From Ananas comosus (lineage: Eukaryota > Streptophyta > Magnoliopsida > Poales > Bromeliaceae), in contig NC_033628.1 of the NCBI RefSeq assembly GCF_001540865.1, positions 1,674,001-1,738,000 of the forward strand: 64,000 bases of DNA. Direction: 5' to 3'. The position numbers and the translations under genes were made by a program. Shown here in pieces: positions 12,611 through 25,900 of this stretch (its first letter is position 1; every line of letters starts with the position of its first letter). Below the pieces are notes generated by a model, which made no database searches, was not told the origin of the DNA, and saw only the letters and a program-made list of their open reading frames with translations.

Positions 12611-13175
12611 TAATGAAATCGACAGTTCCCTCAGCAGAAGAAACATTTAGAATGGTTAAATTTAAGAACTACCATTGAACTTAACAAAACCGCCAATTTA
12701 ATTATTAGAAATGACTCAAATCAAACAAAAAGAGTTGAGAATACTGTTGCAAAATGCATTTTTATCTGTTGTCAAACTTTGCTATGCACTGCAGAATACT
12801 GAAAAATCATTCTTATTTACAGCAAGTCTAAAAACTTATTCCTCACTGCAATATTTACTGTGTCTGGGACTTAAAAGAAAACAATTTTCTTATTACTTCA
12901 ACCAAAAAAAACCAAACATAAACAACACCAATTTCTTCTAAAAAGAAAAATAGTACCTTAGGCTGCTCAAAATATTAGATGCTACCTGACAAATCAGCTG
13001 GCAAGGCCTAAAAATAATATTCCTAAAAATCAATGTCAAGCTTCGTAGCGTAAAATGTAAAGAAGAAAAAGAAAAATATAATAAAACTTGAAACAACAAA
13101 CTGAAGAACACTCAGGCCACACTTTTTCGACCTAAGCTGCATTTACTAAGTAGGCGAACAAAATAGATGGAAAAT

Positions 13176-16100
13176 TTATGCTGAATCCATCAAGCTTCTG
13201 TGAGGGTTCCACATCTTCTTCTGGATCACAAGAATCATCTCGTTGTTCTCTGAGTCTGAGTTGGGCTCGGCATCTACTGAAGTTATCAATTCCCACCGCA
13301 ATGCTTTTAAGTACTGATTGATGAAATCATATACCGGTCGCTTATCTCTCACTATAATAAACCCAGTTGGCCTAAGTATGCGATCCATCTCAATGAGCAG
13401 ATCCTCAGCACTGCATCCCCTCTTCTCAATGTCGGAGAACACCGTCCATGCATGAAGAAGATCGTAGGTCCGAGGGTAGGTTGAGAAGGCTTCGCACCTG
13501 TTGAGGGTATGTACTTATATTGAGGGAAAATGTATGAGAAATTGGAAAGGGATAATTACCTACATGCGCTAAAAATATCAGACTTTCATATTTGCTACTA
13601 AAGTTCCAAGTGATAAAATCTACCCTTTCTAAAGTTTCTCCATTACTTATATATATACTGCCTTTCCATCAGCTATCTCAGGTTTACTCCAACTTAACTT
13701 CATCCTCAGCCTGACCCCGTGTTAAAATAAAGGGTAGAAAGAAGTTGGAATTTTAGAAGGATAAATTTCATCACTCAAAAACTTTTTAGGGGCCATATTT
13801 GAAAGGGTAAATGGTCTTTTTGTATATTTAATGGTTAGTTTTAACAGTAAGAGTGACAAAACTTAACTCTTAAGGCTATATTTGAAACAAGTTGGAACTT
13901 TAGAGGGGTAGCTTTCGTTACTTAAAACCTTTTTGGATAAGTATGAAAGTCAGGTAATTTTTAGGGGTACATAGGCAAGTGCCTCATATGAAGAATATAT
14001 AAGACTTGCGCTTGATAGTGATACTAGTTAGGTGTCAACAAGCATACATTCACACCAACTAAATCAGATAAAAGAAGAGTATCTAAGAATTGTGTGTGTG
14101 TGTATGTGTATATAATATTGTAATAATTCCTAAAAAGTACTAAACAATATACACCAAAGAGAATCATTATCAAAGAAAATTTGAGAAGCTCCAGTATTTT
14201 ACAATAGCTCAACATTTCTTCTTTTTGACTGTACAGCTTGAGATTGAAGACAACTGAATTTCTATCCAAGGGTACAACATAAAAATTTGGAGGAAGATCA
14301 AATTAGAAACTAACAGAATAGAAGGACAAGGGTCAGTTGAGTTGGAAATAGACACACTTTTTCTAGTTCTATCATTGGTTTGAATCTAAAAATCTAACAG
14401 AAGTTCCACAATGCTTGTCACCCTGAAAATATATCTTTCCTGAATGACGAGGAAAACCTATTGGAAGAGAAAAAAAATTTACTAATTTGGATTCTTGGGA
14501 TTTAACTTTTAACTTCTGTAGATGGGGAGCTTATACTTCATGTTCTCTACAAGGAATAAAATAGATATGTTTCACAAGAAACATGCGAATAATAGAGGAT
14601 AGGTTAAAAAAAAAAGAAAAAGAAAAAACAAAGAAGAAACATGCTATTTTGCTATAGCATTATCATGAAGTCATAATATCTCTCAAAGCAGAAAAAGGAC
14701 ACAAAAACAAAGCTTCACAACTACTTCGCACACACACATACCCGCATGCGCACGCACACGCACGCACACGGGCACAAACTCATGAACACATATAATCAGA
14801 GGACAAAGACCATGAATAAGTACTGTTTCTTCAACAATACCTAATATTTCAAGGACATTAGCACTTATGTCTGATACTATGAACGGGCAACAAATCAAGG
14901 AATAATGTGAAAAGAAAGGTGATAGCTATACGTCGCAACCTGGTGGTACTAATCAAGAGTATTTAAGAACAATAATTGCATACCAGTCATGTGTGGTGCC
15001 TATGAGGCCTCTGTCATAGATTATCTTGAGGGTGTTCGGTCCATCTTCAGGCACGACATTCATCACCCAAACATCCCTGTCCTTTAATGCAGCAGCAAAT
15101 GATCCAATGTTTGCCTTCATGTCCATCAAATTCCTTAGAGAGTCCGACTTGATCTTTGGACTCAATAGGCTCCAATAGCTGTCAACTCTTTGTTGCCACG
15201 TCTCCTAAAACAAGATAAATATATCATGATATTTCTTCACCACACTCGAATGAAGCAATTTTATACAAATATTGAATGTACCGTGTCCTTTTCGAATGTG
15301 TCAGTGGTAATCTGGAGATCAGCTAGACGGGGAGGAGGGGTTGTCAAGCGAGCAGGCCAAGCAGCCAATCCACTTCCGCTGGCTCTATGCATCTCTGAAA
15401 TTAAAAAGGGAAAAGATTTATTATTGCAATTTAGATAATTCCCGTTCACCTGAAAAATCATTCATACAAATAAAGCAGTATTTCTCATGAACCTCACCAT
15501 AGGTATGATACAAAAACACTGCAGAGGCTTGAGTATGACATGCAAAAAAAGCACATGGAAACAAAGTCCACTGAACGCAAGATTACTTGGATTTGAATTT
15601 TGAGGTGGGTAAACTAATTCTTTCTCTTCAAACCAAATTATTATTAATAAAAAAAATGTAGAAGGGACAAATTTCAATTGATCATGAGTAGCGTGCCAAG
15701 CTCGATTACCAGCAGAAAGTGGTGAGGTTCCATAAGATTCATTAAATCAAACCTATTCAAATGCAAAACAAGGTTTCATGCCAAAACAACAATATATCTG
15801 GCACTAAGGAATACAAAATTATGTAGAATGTCTACACTTGGCTAAAAAAAAAAGAGAGAAAAAGTAATATGTCTAAACTCGGTTTTTAATCCTAACATGA
15901 TTCAAAAGAAAAAGCTCATGCTTCTGGCAGATTTGCAGTCACTTTGCACATGCTGATTAAAATTATGCAGTCAAAGAAGCACCAAAAAACTAAATAACAA
16001 AACTAGGCCCACGAAGTAGGGTAGTTAGTCAAGCAAGCACCAAAAAGCAAAAAGGTTGATATTTAGCACAAGAAAATTATTAAGATCCCATGACATTGAC

Positions 16101-17949
16101 AACAAGAACTAGAATAAAGCAAAATTTTATAAAAAACCCCCTTAATTATAGGTCATTCCATACAAATCTATCTTAAAAAAAAGGCTTAAAGGCAAGCATA
16201 GAGAAGGCACTTACGTTCTGAGTAAGGAGTAATACAGGCTTCCATCATCACACCCCACACTGCATCTGGATCGTCATTAGTTCTACACAGAGGTGGCTTC
16301 ATACCAGCTTCTCTGCTCATGTAGCAATCATTATTCAAAGGCTTGACCCAAATAACAGTTTGATTTCTTTTAGATGCAACTTTCCAGCACATCCTCTCTA
16401 CAAGTGAACTCATTTCTTTCCAAATTCTGAGATCCTCTTCATCCTGTGCATATGCTTCAGGAGATGAATAAGCAAAATAGCCTCCTGGCCTAAGTAATCT
16501 GTCTACCTCAAGAAGTAGGATTCCATCCCTTTGAAGCCAATCAATCCTACAACGGGAACAATGGGCAAGTTCAAAAGATCTACTAGGGTATGGGAGCCGT
16601 TTAGTCCCTAAAACACCGAGATAAGCAGGAATTCCTCTTTCTAGGGCAAACTGGATCTGGTTTTGGTGTACATCGTTGGGTGCCAAAGACATTGCAATAA
16701 TATCAGATGAAAGTAGATATCCACCAAAACTTGCAACACCACAACCGACGTCAAGAACTGTCCGCATCCTCCCCTCGTTGTTTAGATTGTTATTCGTGAA
16801 ATTTAGCATCTGTAAGTATGACCAATATTATTATTTTAAGCATTGAAGCAAGGAGAGAATATCAAGAATTCACAGGACCTACATTTGCAATTGATGCTAT
16901 ATATTTATCAGCTCCATAATGGAAGTGAGTTCCTCCTCCCGGAAAAACAATTTTTTCACCTGCATCAACCATCCAGTTCTGGTCCGACTTTTCGTGAGCA
17001 AGGTGAGTATGAGGTATGTTTACCTTCCAGACTTCATCCCGACTTTTTGGCCATTTAATTGGAACCTATACAATAACCAAAATAAATAATCAACTAAGAG
17101 GGTCTCTGAATACTTGGGTTTCGAAGAAGCTTTTGCATAAGTGATGTTTGAGTAGAACTGCTTGGAGAAGGACCAGCAGCTCATATACAAATTTTGCAAC
17201 AACTTCCTACTGCAGAAAAATCATACCAAAATTGGCGCTTCTACTGTTGAGACCAAGAAACTAGTTCCAGCATCTTGCCAGAGCAAAAGATCTCAACATT
17301 TTACATGACAAATGCATGATAGCTACCTTTCAGTGCGGAGAAGTTGTTCTAGAAGCTAGATCAAACAAGTACTCAGGCATGCAAAATTAAACACGAAAAA
17401 AACAAAGTCATAAGAAATATCGACCTTATAGCCAGGTGGAGGAGGAATCAAGCAATTGTAGCGCCTCTCCGGCTGAGGGCAATGCCTTTCGTAGTGCTCC
17501 ATCAGGTTCAAATCCAGTTTCAGCCTCATCTGATAAATGAGGTTTCTATCCAAGCAAGGAATCAACTCAGAATGCCGATCATCACAAACCTTCAAAGAAT
17601 ATAATAACATTAGACACAGAACTGTAACATAACATATGGTGATATTTCTGAACAAAAATAGATTACTCAAGAAGAAGCTCACAGGAAAGTTCTTAAGCCT
17701 GACATTGTTATCTCCACCTTCATGTGCAAAAATGGATTCATCAATTTTACCGACCTCACCATCGTCATCGCTACCCCACCCTAACGAGCGTGAGATCTTA
17801 TTCCTGTACTCAAAAGCACCGCTAGCTGGTTGCCCTTTGCGCCCAAAGAATGAACCATTGTACAGAAACAGTAAACCAACAAAGACAATCACGATACAAA
17901 GTGAGGTAACTAATTTTTTACTCTGCGCCGCGTCAGCTCTCCCCCTCAT
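13176..17949 (-). CDS. PMT8-like probable pectin methyltransferase (DUF248/QUA2 family)
   Basis: A type II Golgi membrane protein of the plant PMT family, SAM-dependent methyltransferases thought to modify pectin. Seven exons: 17683-17949, 17425-17589, 16883-17065, 16215-16809, 15282-15394, 14984-15204, 13176-13497; they total 1,866 nt, 621 aa plus stop, essentially the Arabidopsis PMT8 length. Residues 1-12 are the cytosolic MRGRADAAQSKK and about 13-30 a membrane anchor. Conserved blocks: CDDRHSELIPCLDRNL, HYERHCPQPERRYNCL, GGGTHFHYGADKYI, SAM motif VLDVGCGVASFGG (about 223-235), LPYPSRSFELAHCSRC, LLRPGGYFAYSSPEA, MDMKANIGSFAAAL, VMNVVPEDGPNTL and the C-terminal DRILRPTGFIIVRD. The start is the family's MRGR methionine; 17 upstream codons in frame are unlike the family. 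Intron 6 holds a fold-back element. The upstream GC-rich region (about 19010-19270) is a likely 5' UTR exon. Confidence 0.95.
13549..13985. mobile_element. Fold-back (long inverted-repeat) element in PMT8-like intron 6
   Basis: The left arm (from 13549: ATAATTACCTACATGCGC, then TCAGACTTTCATATTTGC and AAATCTACCCTTTCTAAAG) recurs in inverse at the right end (TTTAGAGGGGTAGCTTTCG, AGTATGAAAGTCAGGTAA, GGGGTACATAGGCAAGTG). Each imperfect arm is roughly 90-100 bases, leaving a spacer of about 200 bases. It has no coding capacity. The shape suits a MITE of the Mutator or fold-back type. Confidence 0.7.
14728..14775. repeat. Alternating purine-pyrimidine CA/CG tract
   Basis: A CACACA tract passing into CGCATGCGCACGCACACGC and further CGCACACGGGCAC within PMT8-like intron 6. 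It is nearly continuous alternation of purine and pyrimidine, the sequence class prone to left-handed Z-DNA and to length change. Confidence 0.8.
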
Positions 17950-19270
17950 TGTGTAGCCTAATTTTAATTTCCGTTTAACTACCTCTTTAATACAGTACAC
18001 AGAATTTAAGCAAAAAGCACAACAGTACTTTTCTTTGAGATCATAACTGCTCGTAAATAATCGTAGACGGCCTCAGAACTGAAGCACCCATTGTGAAGCA
18101 AATCTGCATAGAAGTAGGAGCCATGAATGATCAACCATCATCTCAAATGAAAAAACACACAGCTCTATAATAAAGGGAATTTGAAATTGCAAAAAAGCAC
18201 TATGTGAAAGCACTATGTAAAATTGCAAAAAAAAGGACCTTTGCTTGAGACAAAAAAGAAGGGCGGAAAATAAAAGAGAAAAGGTTAAAAAGGACCCCAA
18301 AAAAACTGACGAACAGAGGATGAAATCAATCAAGTTGCAAACTTTCTCACACAACTCAGGAAAACAAAGCAGCAGCTAATAGATCCTCACCCCCAAACAC
18401 CTAAAATCACCAAGATCTTAACATCAGTACTACTGTACGAGGCAAAGAATCCTAATAGAAAAGCTCAAAGAAGCAGCAGAGAATATGACAAAATAGATGG
18501 ACCAAGACCACGAAGAACATAGCTAATTTTTTTGCCTACCCAATTTAGCACTATAGGATACAGAATCATACTGTAGCTCACACTGATTATAAATTAAAGA
18601 GGCCCCAACGATCAAATGGCGCACGTTAGCGAAGACGCAGGAACAATATCTAATCTACTGCCATGTATTGGTCCACAGCAATAGAATTGGAAGGTCTCGG
18701 TCCACTGTAAACAGAAAAAAAAAAAAAAGCAAGTTGATAAAGGGGGTCCAAAGGAAAGTGATAGGCACAACGACAAAGCGCGTCGGTGTTGGTCCAATAC
18801 CATTAGAAAAGAGGTAATAAATTCGAAAAAAAAAAAGTCGAAAAATTTCCGACAAAAGCTTCAAATTTGACGGATATAATCGGAAACAGCATCAAAATCC
18901 CAACTTTTTCGTCCTAAAAAAGTGGCTTTTCCAATCCATTCAGAGCCCAAATCACCAAAATTGAACAAAAAACAAACCGCATCGGCATCGAGCTCATGAG
19001 AGATTATACCGAATGAAATCGCGGGCAAAACCTCCAGGGAAAGAGATTGGTGGATGTTCCACCGAGGAACGGAGCCGCGGATCCGCTCACAGAAGCTCGA
19101 TCTCCGCGAAATTCGACGCCAAAACGCTCCGATTCGATTTCGGAGGCGATGAAAACCCTAGATTACTGTGGGAGGAAGCGAAGAGGCGAGAGTGAGTAGA
19201 GAGAGCAGCGGGGGAGGAGTGGGGAGAGTGCGAAAAGTGTCGGAGGGGAGAGTGTCGTAGATCTGAGAAA
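17950..19270 (-). promoter_or_regulatory. Probable 5' UTR, leader intron and promoter of PMT8-like gene
   Basis: Upstream of the PMT8-like start. A GC-rich block at about 19010-19270 ends, on the gene's strand, in a plausible donor (CATTCG/GTATAATCTC, exon end 19010), suggesting a leader exon and a 5' UTR intron of about 1 kb. The plus strand has AAACCCTAG (19153-19161), a telo-box, in reverse relative to the gene. (AATA)n at about 19268-19305 and (AAT)n at 19347-19376 lie just upstream. Confidence 0.45.
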
Positions 19271-21014
19271 ATAAATAAATAAATAATAAATAAATAAATA
19301 AATAGTGAGTGAGAGGGAATGAATAATAAAATGATAATTACAATTGATAATAATAATAATAATAATAATAATAAGAGTTTCCATGTCTTTATATTTGGAA
19401 AGGGCAAAAAAAGAAAAATTGAGTTTAAGAGGGGACGTGGGATTAGAACCGAAAAAAGGTTTGCAATTTAGGGGGGTTGGGCGTGGAAAATGTTTGTCGG
19501 CGAGAAGAAAGAAAAGGGAGAGACTACTGTTACTTTAATTTTTACTCACGTGAGGCGCAGTATTTAGGGCAAATGAATCTGTGCTCGATTTTCTTGTAAT
19601 AAATTTTGGTTGCTAAGAAGCGTATTTATTAGTATTTAGGGCAGCCATACTCTTCATTTTTCTGGTAAAAATGCAAAGATTCTGCGTTTCCTTTTGGTAA
19701 ATTCCGGGATTTAAAAAATTACACTTAATTCTATAATTTAGGGTGTTCTTAGAATAAAACATTAGTGAAAAACTCTCAAATGATACTTCAGTGAGAAAGT
19801 TTTCAACGACATCTCGTTAGGAAAAGTCACGTATCAGTTTTATCTTCATTTAAGAGTTCACTGAAATTTTTAACATTAAAGTTAAAAATAAATAAAATCT
19901 AGAAGTAAAGATTATAACATGTGTATAAAAGTAAAATTAATGACAGCGAACTGAAAACTTCTCGCGTTGGATGCTCCCACCTGAAGTTTATTCTATATAT
20001 TTTTTTATTTTGCCATTATATAGTTTAAAAAATTACACTTAAACTATCTTATGAATCATGATTGATGTATTTTCCAGCCTCTTTCACTGGTACCTCTACA
20101 AATATAGAAAAAATGATAAAGTAAGATCATAATTGCAATTGTCAACAGAGAGCATTACGTTGATAATGGCTAATTGACATAGAAAAAATCTACTAACCAA
20201 AAAATCTATGTCAATTATTCTGTTCCAATAAGCCTTTTCTTAACCAACTGTTCTTTATTGGGATATTCACACTCATCCATTATCGACGCTTGTCATGTAA
20301 ATCTGAAGGAAAAAAAAAGAACATCCGAGAACTTCTCCGTGCAGTTTCCCATAGCCGCACTTCACTACCTGGTTCAATTTGTTACATTTATGATATCCAG
20401 CATAGAAACAAACAAATAAATTGCCACATCTCTAAAGCTGTCTTGCGCTTTATGTTAAGCCATGCGGATCTTCCATTCACAGTACATTAGGAATGGCACA
20501 TATTAGAGTCCCGGTTCAGTTTCGTGCCAACATGTAAGTTGAGTTAGTTTGTGAGCTCATGTGTCATTTCTAACTTACTGTTAATGAAGTAACCTTACAA
20601 CATAAATAAATATAAACAAATAATTAAGTGCAACAAACAAAACCCGAAACCTCAGGTGAGCCCTACAGTTGTTCCTAAAATTAATCGTCTTTCTATCCTG
20701 TAAGCTTTCACTGTCCAATCATTTTACACAGCATACATCCACGCAACAAATTATTTACAAGGCATAATGAAACAATAGCCAAGCGCCCCCCTCAAAATCG
20801 GCACTAACAACTTTGAAATCCACAGTTTCAACACTTGGTCGTCCTCACCATCCCCATCTCCTCTGACTCTCTTCAGCAATTTTTTTCTTTATCCAGCAAC
20901 GGCACCGTCGCAAAGAAAATCAGCCACTTAAAACACCGGAAATGTCGTGAACTCAAATATCACCAGATTCACTCAAACTAACTTAGGCCTGATTTATCTT
21001 AGTGCTTTTTAAGG
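19271..21014. other. Spacer between PMT8-like 5' end and XPO4 3' end
   Basis: The two genes run in the same direction on the minus strand. This 1.7 kb holds the PMT8-like upstream DNA (with (AAT)n at 19347-19376) and the 3' UTR and flank of XPO4. No further gene is supported. Confidence 0.6.
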
Positions 21015-21685
21015 TCACTTTATCCTCATAAAGCCTGATACTTCTACCAAGAATTCATGAAGGTTCTTTCTGAATCTCTGCCGGTTTGGCCTGTTGAGTG
21101 AGGAGGAGAGCTGGTTCGAGCTTGTGAGAGAATGAAATGCGCTTGCAAGCCTTGATTTCAGAGCAGGAATTGGCTGCCTCTCCAGAAGTTCTTGCACCAG
21201 CCTCTGCAGAAAATGGGTTTCGACATTTTTACACATAATACAGTAGTGAATTACATTTTATTGGCTACCGTAATTTTCAGATGCTTCACTTAGGCTGTAC
21301 GCTCAAATAAAGGGGGAACACACTGTCTTCATATATAAAACAGATTCTGCCCCCATTTGTATTTGCTTTTTTTTTTTAATGATTAATGATTAATAAAAAA
21401 TGTCAAAATTAAGAAAAAGAGCTAAGCTGTCATTAGTAATCACCAGAACAAATTAAGTCCTATGGGGAAAGATATATAGCACGAGCATATAGTCCTTCCA
21501 TCATGTTAAGTAACCGAATCTTAACTAATAGTATCTTAATTTACATAACTGGGAAAGCAAAGGGACTGTCGCCAAGTAATATAAGCGGCAAGTCCAACAG
21601 TCATTTTCTTGTCATTCATATGCATGTGTATGGCTTTGTATGTCTTTTTCCATTTCCTCCCCTCATGGTGCGTGCATGCTTGTAT

Positions 21686-21718
<33 letters not shown>

Positions 21719-22851
21719 GACCTGGTATAAGTCTTGCTCACACAAAAGCAAAGGAAGCAGAGCATCTGCTGCAGAACCAGCAAGTTCCATTCTGCACCAT
21801 CAAATGTAGCACGAAACGTGATCAAACATTCTACGACATCAAATGTGGCATAAAACGTAATTAAAAGGCACATACGGAAGAATTTTAATGCAAGCTGCAA
21901 CGAGCGTAATTGGGACTATCAGTTCCCAAAACAAAGTCTGTTTCCATTTTCCAAACACTCCAGATGAGACGGATGCATCAATTGCGTAAAATCAGTTCAT
22001 TCATAATTCTAACCTGAAGTCCTCAAACAGAAGTAACTGCATCAGCAGCCTCAGGAAGTGGCTTGTTATACTTTCCTGCAACTTTCCATTTGAACCCTGA
22101 GATTCCACGGTCTGTGCATTCAGTCCTTCCTTGCCAGCAGATCTCTGTTTAAAATGGTAGGATGCAAGAGCATTTACTGCTGACAAGCACTTCTCGAAAA
22201 CATCAATGTCCTGCAACATGGAAATACAACACCACCTCCTTGTAGAACATATAATGTGTATGCTAACATGGAAAAACACAGTTAACCAAAGATATAAAAT
22301 TTAATATTCAGTAAATAAACTGCCGGATCCAAATCTAGTCTGACTACTAGTATTGAAGCTAGAGGAGAAATGTTCGCCATTTCTTTATCCTATATGTTGT
22401 TTGATGGCTTATGCATAGAGACTTGAATAGCTCGGAGGTCACTAGTATCGTAAGCAAAGTTGGAGGTCAGCTACTCACATAACTATTCACTGCCTTCAAA
22501 ATTTACAACAATAGCCAACAAATATATAATAACAAAATAAAATTGTGATTTGTGCCGAAGTATTCTTTAGGAATTGCTTTGCGTAATAATAAGAGCCTTA
22601 ATTTTTTTAAATATGCATTAAATGTGAATATTTTGGACTAGGCAATAATTCACTGCTCAGATAACACTCTACACCAAACTAAGATCACCTACAACGTGGT
22701 AACCGGATTGCAGAATGGGAATCGGATCGCAGAAGCCCACTCGGTATAAAACGTTGGTACAAAGGGGGTAGTCTTCCTTGACACATTTTATAGGAACAAA
22801 AAGCATTTACTTGAAACACACAGTGGAAAAAATAATAATGACAGATAAATG

Positions 22852-22907
<56 letters not shown>

Positions 22908-25900
22908 ATACTAAGTTACATGGATACATGTGTATATATTGGTCTCAATATGATTCCCGTATTAATTAAATAGGTTAGGATGGGACCACTTGTTTTGCTA
23001 TTCCAATTTGCTAGTGATCCACAAACTGGATTGAATGTTCCAATTCAAAATTCGAAGGGTGTTTTGTGAATTAGGTAACCACGCATCAAACCACATGAAT
23101 CAAAACCCCGTGAATTTTGAATTTGATGAATTTTGATTCATATGTTAAAGAGGCATGGAAGGATGGTCGAGGGAGCCTGCATGCACTAATTAATGATGCC
23201 TAGTAGTTTCTCCCCTGCTCTCCCTTTTCTCTTCTCTATAGTCTATACCATGAAATTGCTGTCAAAGGAAGCATGAGAAAGATTGATTATAGTCACCTCC
23301 ACTCGATTGCACATTCTACTGCCGCCAACCTACTGAAAATCTACTTGCACTAATCCACTTTCACACACTCAATTCAGCATTAATATCATAGGAGACAAGA
23401 TCATGTGAAGTGTGAATGTGGGTGATGTAAAAAGTATCATAAAAAACACTGCTGACTGATTCAAGCAAGTTGATAGTGGCTCATGAAAGTTGCTCACTAC
23501 TCGGTCTTCCATGTAGAGAAGCAATATTTGCAAGGACAAATAGTGAGAGTCATCAAAAGATTGCTCTCAAAAAACTGCGTTTTAACTAAACAGAAACTCA
23601 AGGAGATCAAACTTTGGCTATCTAACTCATCTTATTCAGATAATTATAACCTCCTAATTTTCTCTCTATTGATACAATCTATATATTCTTCAAGTCCTGC
23701 ACTGGTGCTGGCTTTAACATGATTGTAAGTAGAGTATGGGTAATAACTGCAGGTTGATTTAATAATAGATTGTTCTGATTGTAAATGAACTATGCTAGTA
23801 ATAACATGACACACAAATTTAGTTGATGTAATTGGCCAAAAGTTCGGACGCTTTATGTGAAAGCACATGCAGCATATTTGCCATTTGACTACCGCTAGAT
23901 ACAAAAGGGAAAGGGGCAATACAATACTGTTTTATATCCTAGTCATTATCATAGCCCATGCCTCTTACACTACTTGGATGGCTACATGTTAGTACTAGAT
24001 CATCTGCCACTTGAAACAAAGAAAAACAGATGCATAAGAACTAAAATAGGAGATGCAGTTAAAAGCTCTACATGCCTGATGTTGTATGCCAAAGTCAAGA
24101 GTCCCAATTACATGAGCAAAGGCATCCTTATTTAATTGAGCAACCTTCTCTGGGTACACTTCCAACATGTGTGATACAAGTGCAAAATACTGCAAAGTAG
24201 AAAGATAATCTGGTAGAGCATCTGCTAAGTATTATATTTTAATTTATAAAAATCAGAATAAAAACATACATCTCGGCTGAGTTTAGGGTATTTAAGAAGG
24301 TCCAAAGATATCAATGGGGTAACAATGTGGAGACCAACATAGATAACCTGCAAAATATAGTATGAGAATCATGGATCGCAGAAGCCAGAAAATAGCAGAT
24401 AGGATTAGTAAATAGTTACCTCAGAAATATCTGTGGTATTTTCGTCATCACCAACTGATGAAAAATCAACCTGCATTTTAGCAATTATTACTAGTTGTGG
24501 GAAAGCTATTTCCACCATTTTCAGCTTAAGGGCTTGTAAGTTACCAAATCTTTTGAACAGATGTTTGTGAGAAGCTGAAGCAAAGCACGTAAATCCTTGT
24601 ACTTCTCCACCTGTGCCTCACTCCGCAGGCTAGTAGAAAGAGAGAGTGATATCTAAGACAAGAAAACACATTCATAAGGACAGTTGAGGCCGCACTGCTA
24701 AGAGATAGATGCATCTGATCATACTTGCACATAAAAGGCCCCACCAACAAATTGAGATAGGAGTTACACAGTACATCATAACCTAATATCTAGTTGGTTG
24801 ATTAGTTCACTGCATGAACTAGTAATTTGATTTTTAAACAGTATCCTTTGTTCTGCATCAAGATTTATGTTCTTACGAGATGAAACCATTTTCTTGTTAG
24901 TATGCATATATGGTTGGTTGAGATCAATTCGTAGAAAAAACCCTAACTTAGAAGGGAAGTCCAAACTGAATTGCTAAGCTGAACCGATCCAAATTAGATT
25001 CAAATTGGTTCGGCTCAATTAGAATTCAGCCCAGTTCGGTTCATCCTCATTATGGTCAATTGATTATTTTGGTTCAGTTGCTAAAAACCCAGAAAACTAA
25101 ACCAAGCACGACATGAGCAAGTTGGATGTAATATCATCACCATGTATCAAATGTAATCCTATAGTTACAGATAAAAGGCCAGCCACCAGAATGAAAGTAA
25201 ATTTAAGATGTAGAACACGAGATCATCATAGTTCAATTTTGATAATTTTAGGTGACTCTTCAACAATGCTTCTACATTTTTCTGAATAATTTATCATCCT
25301 ACAGTTACAATACTTATACTCTCCAATATGAAGGTTACACATCAACCTATGGGAGGACACCTTCCAGAGAAATCATGTGTTCATCATGTCTTCTATCATG
25401 CTTTCATTAATCCATACATATTATTCAACTGCTGCAAAAGTTTCTAACAAACAATGGGTGCTGGAATAATCGCACAGGACTCTGACATATAGTAATCATA
25501 TCGAGTATCATATTGAAGGTGGAGAAAGGAAAGCACTTTACCTTACCAATATTATTGCAGGAGTATATCTGAAGCAATCTCAAGCAGAAGTTGATCAAAA
25601 TTGTTGTTTCTTTAGCACCAAGATACACAACTTGTCCATCAACAAAGTCAACTACAAACTTCAGTATCAGGTACACAACTGCAGACTGAAAGCCAATATA
25701 GCATCACATGTGAAATTAGCACCCGGTTGTACCATGGCATCAAAGCTAAGGATAAATGTCAACAGATATTGATACCCAACATTTTATCCAAACCTGAACC
25801 GGCAGTTTTAACCGGAGCTAGATGGGGATGGAATCGGTTATGGGGGGAAAAACCAGATGTCCGCAGATTCAGTTTCAGTTATAGTTTTTGGCTATACCTG

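Larger units (their letters stand above)
5019..13175. other. Gene-poor spacer between NAC and PMT8-like genes
   Basis: About 8 kb with no supported gene. Recognised contents are listed separately: an LTR-like fragment with an assembly duplication (5640-5904), two SINE copies (6521 and 7536), and a possible SNU13-like fragment (about 12400-12610). The rest is AT-rich DNA with short homopolymers. A GC-rich island near 11340-11440 reads GIEIVPVSRGPVRLRPRLKG on the minus strand, which I could not assign. Confidence 0.6.

Noticed and set aside
22853..22909. Regular repeats considered as a CRISPR-like array
   Set aside because: Simple dinucleotide microsatellite in a plant intron; no spacer structure anywhere in the window.
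24076..24081. Ordinary GT donor a few bases after CAG in XPO4 exon 29
   Set aside because: Splicing at that GT joins to exon 30 with an immediate in-frame TGA, so the GC donor was preferred.
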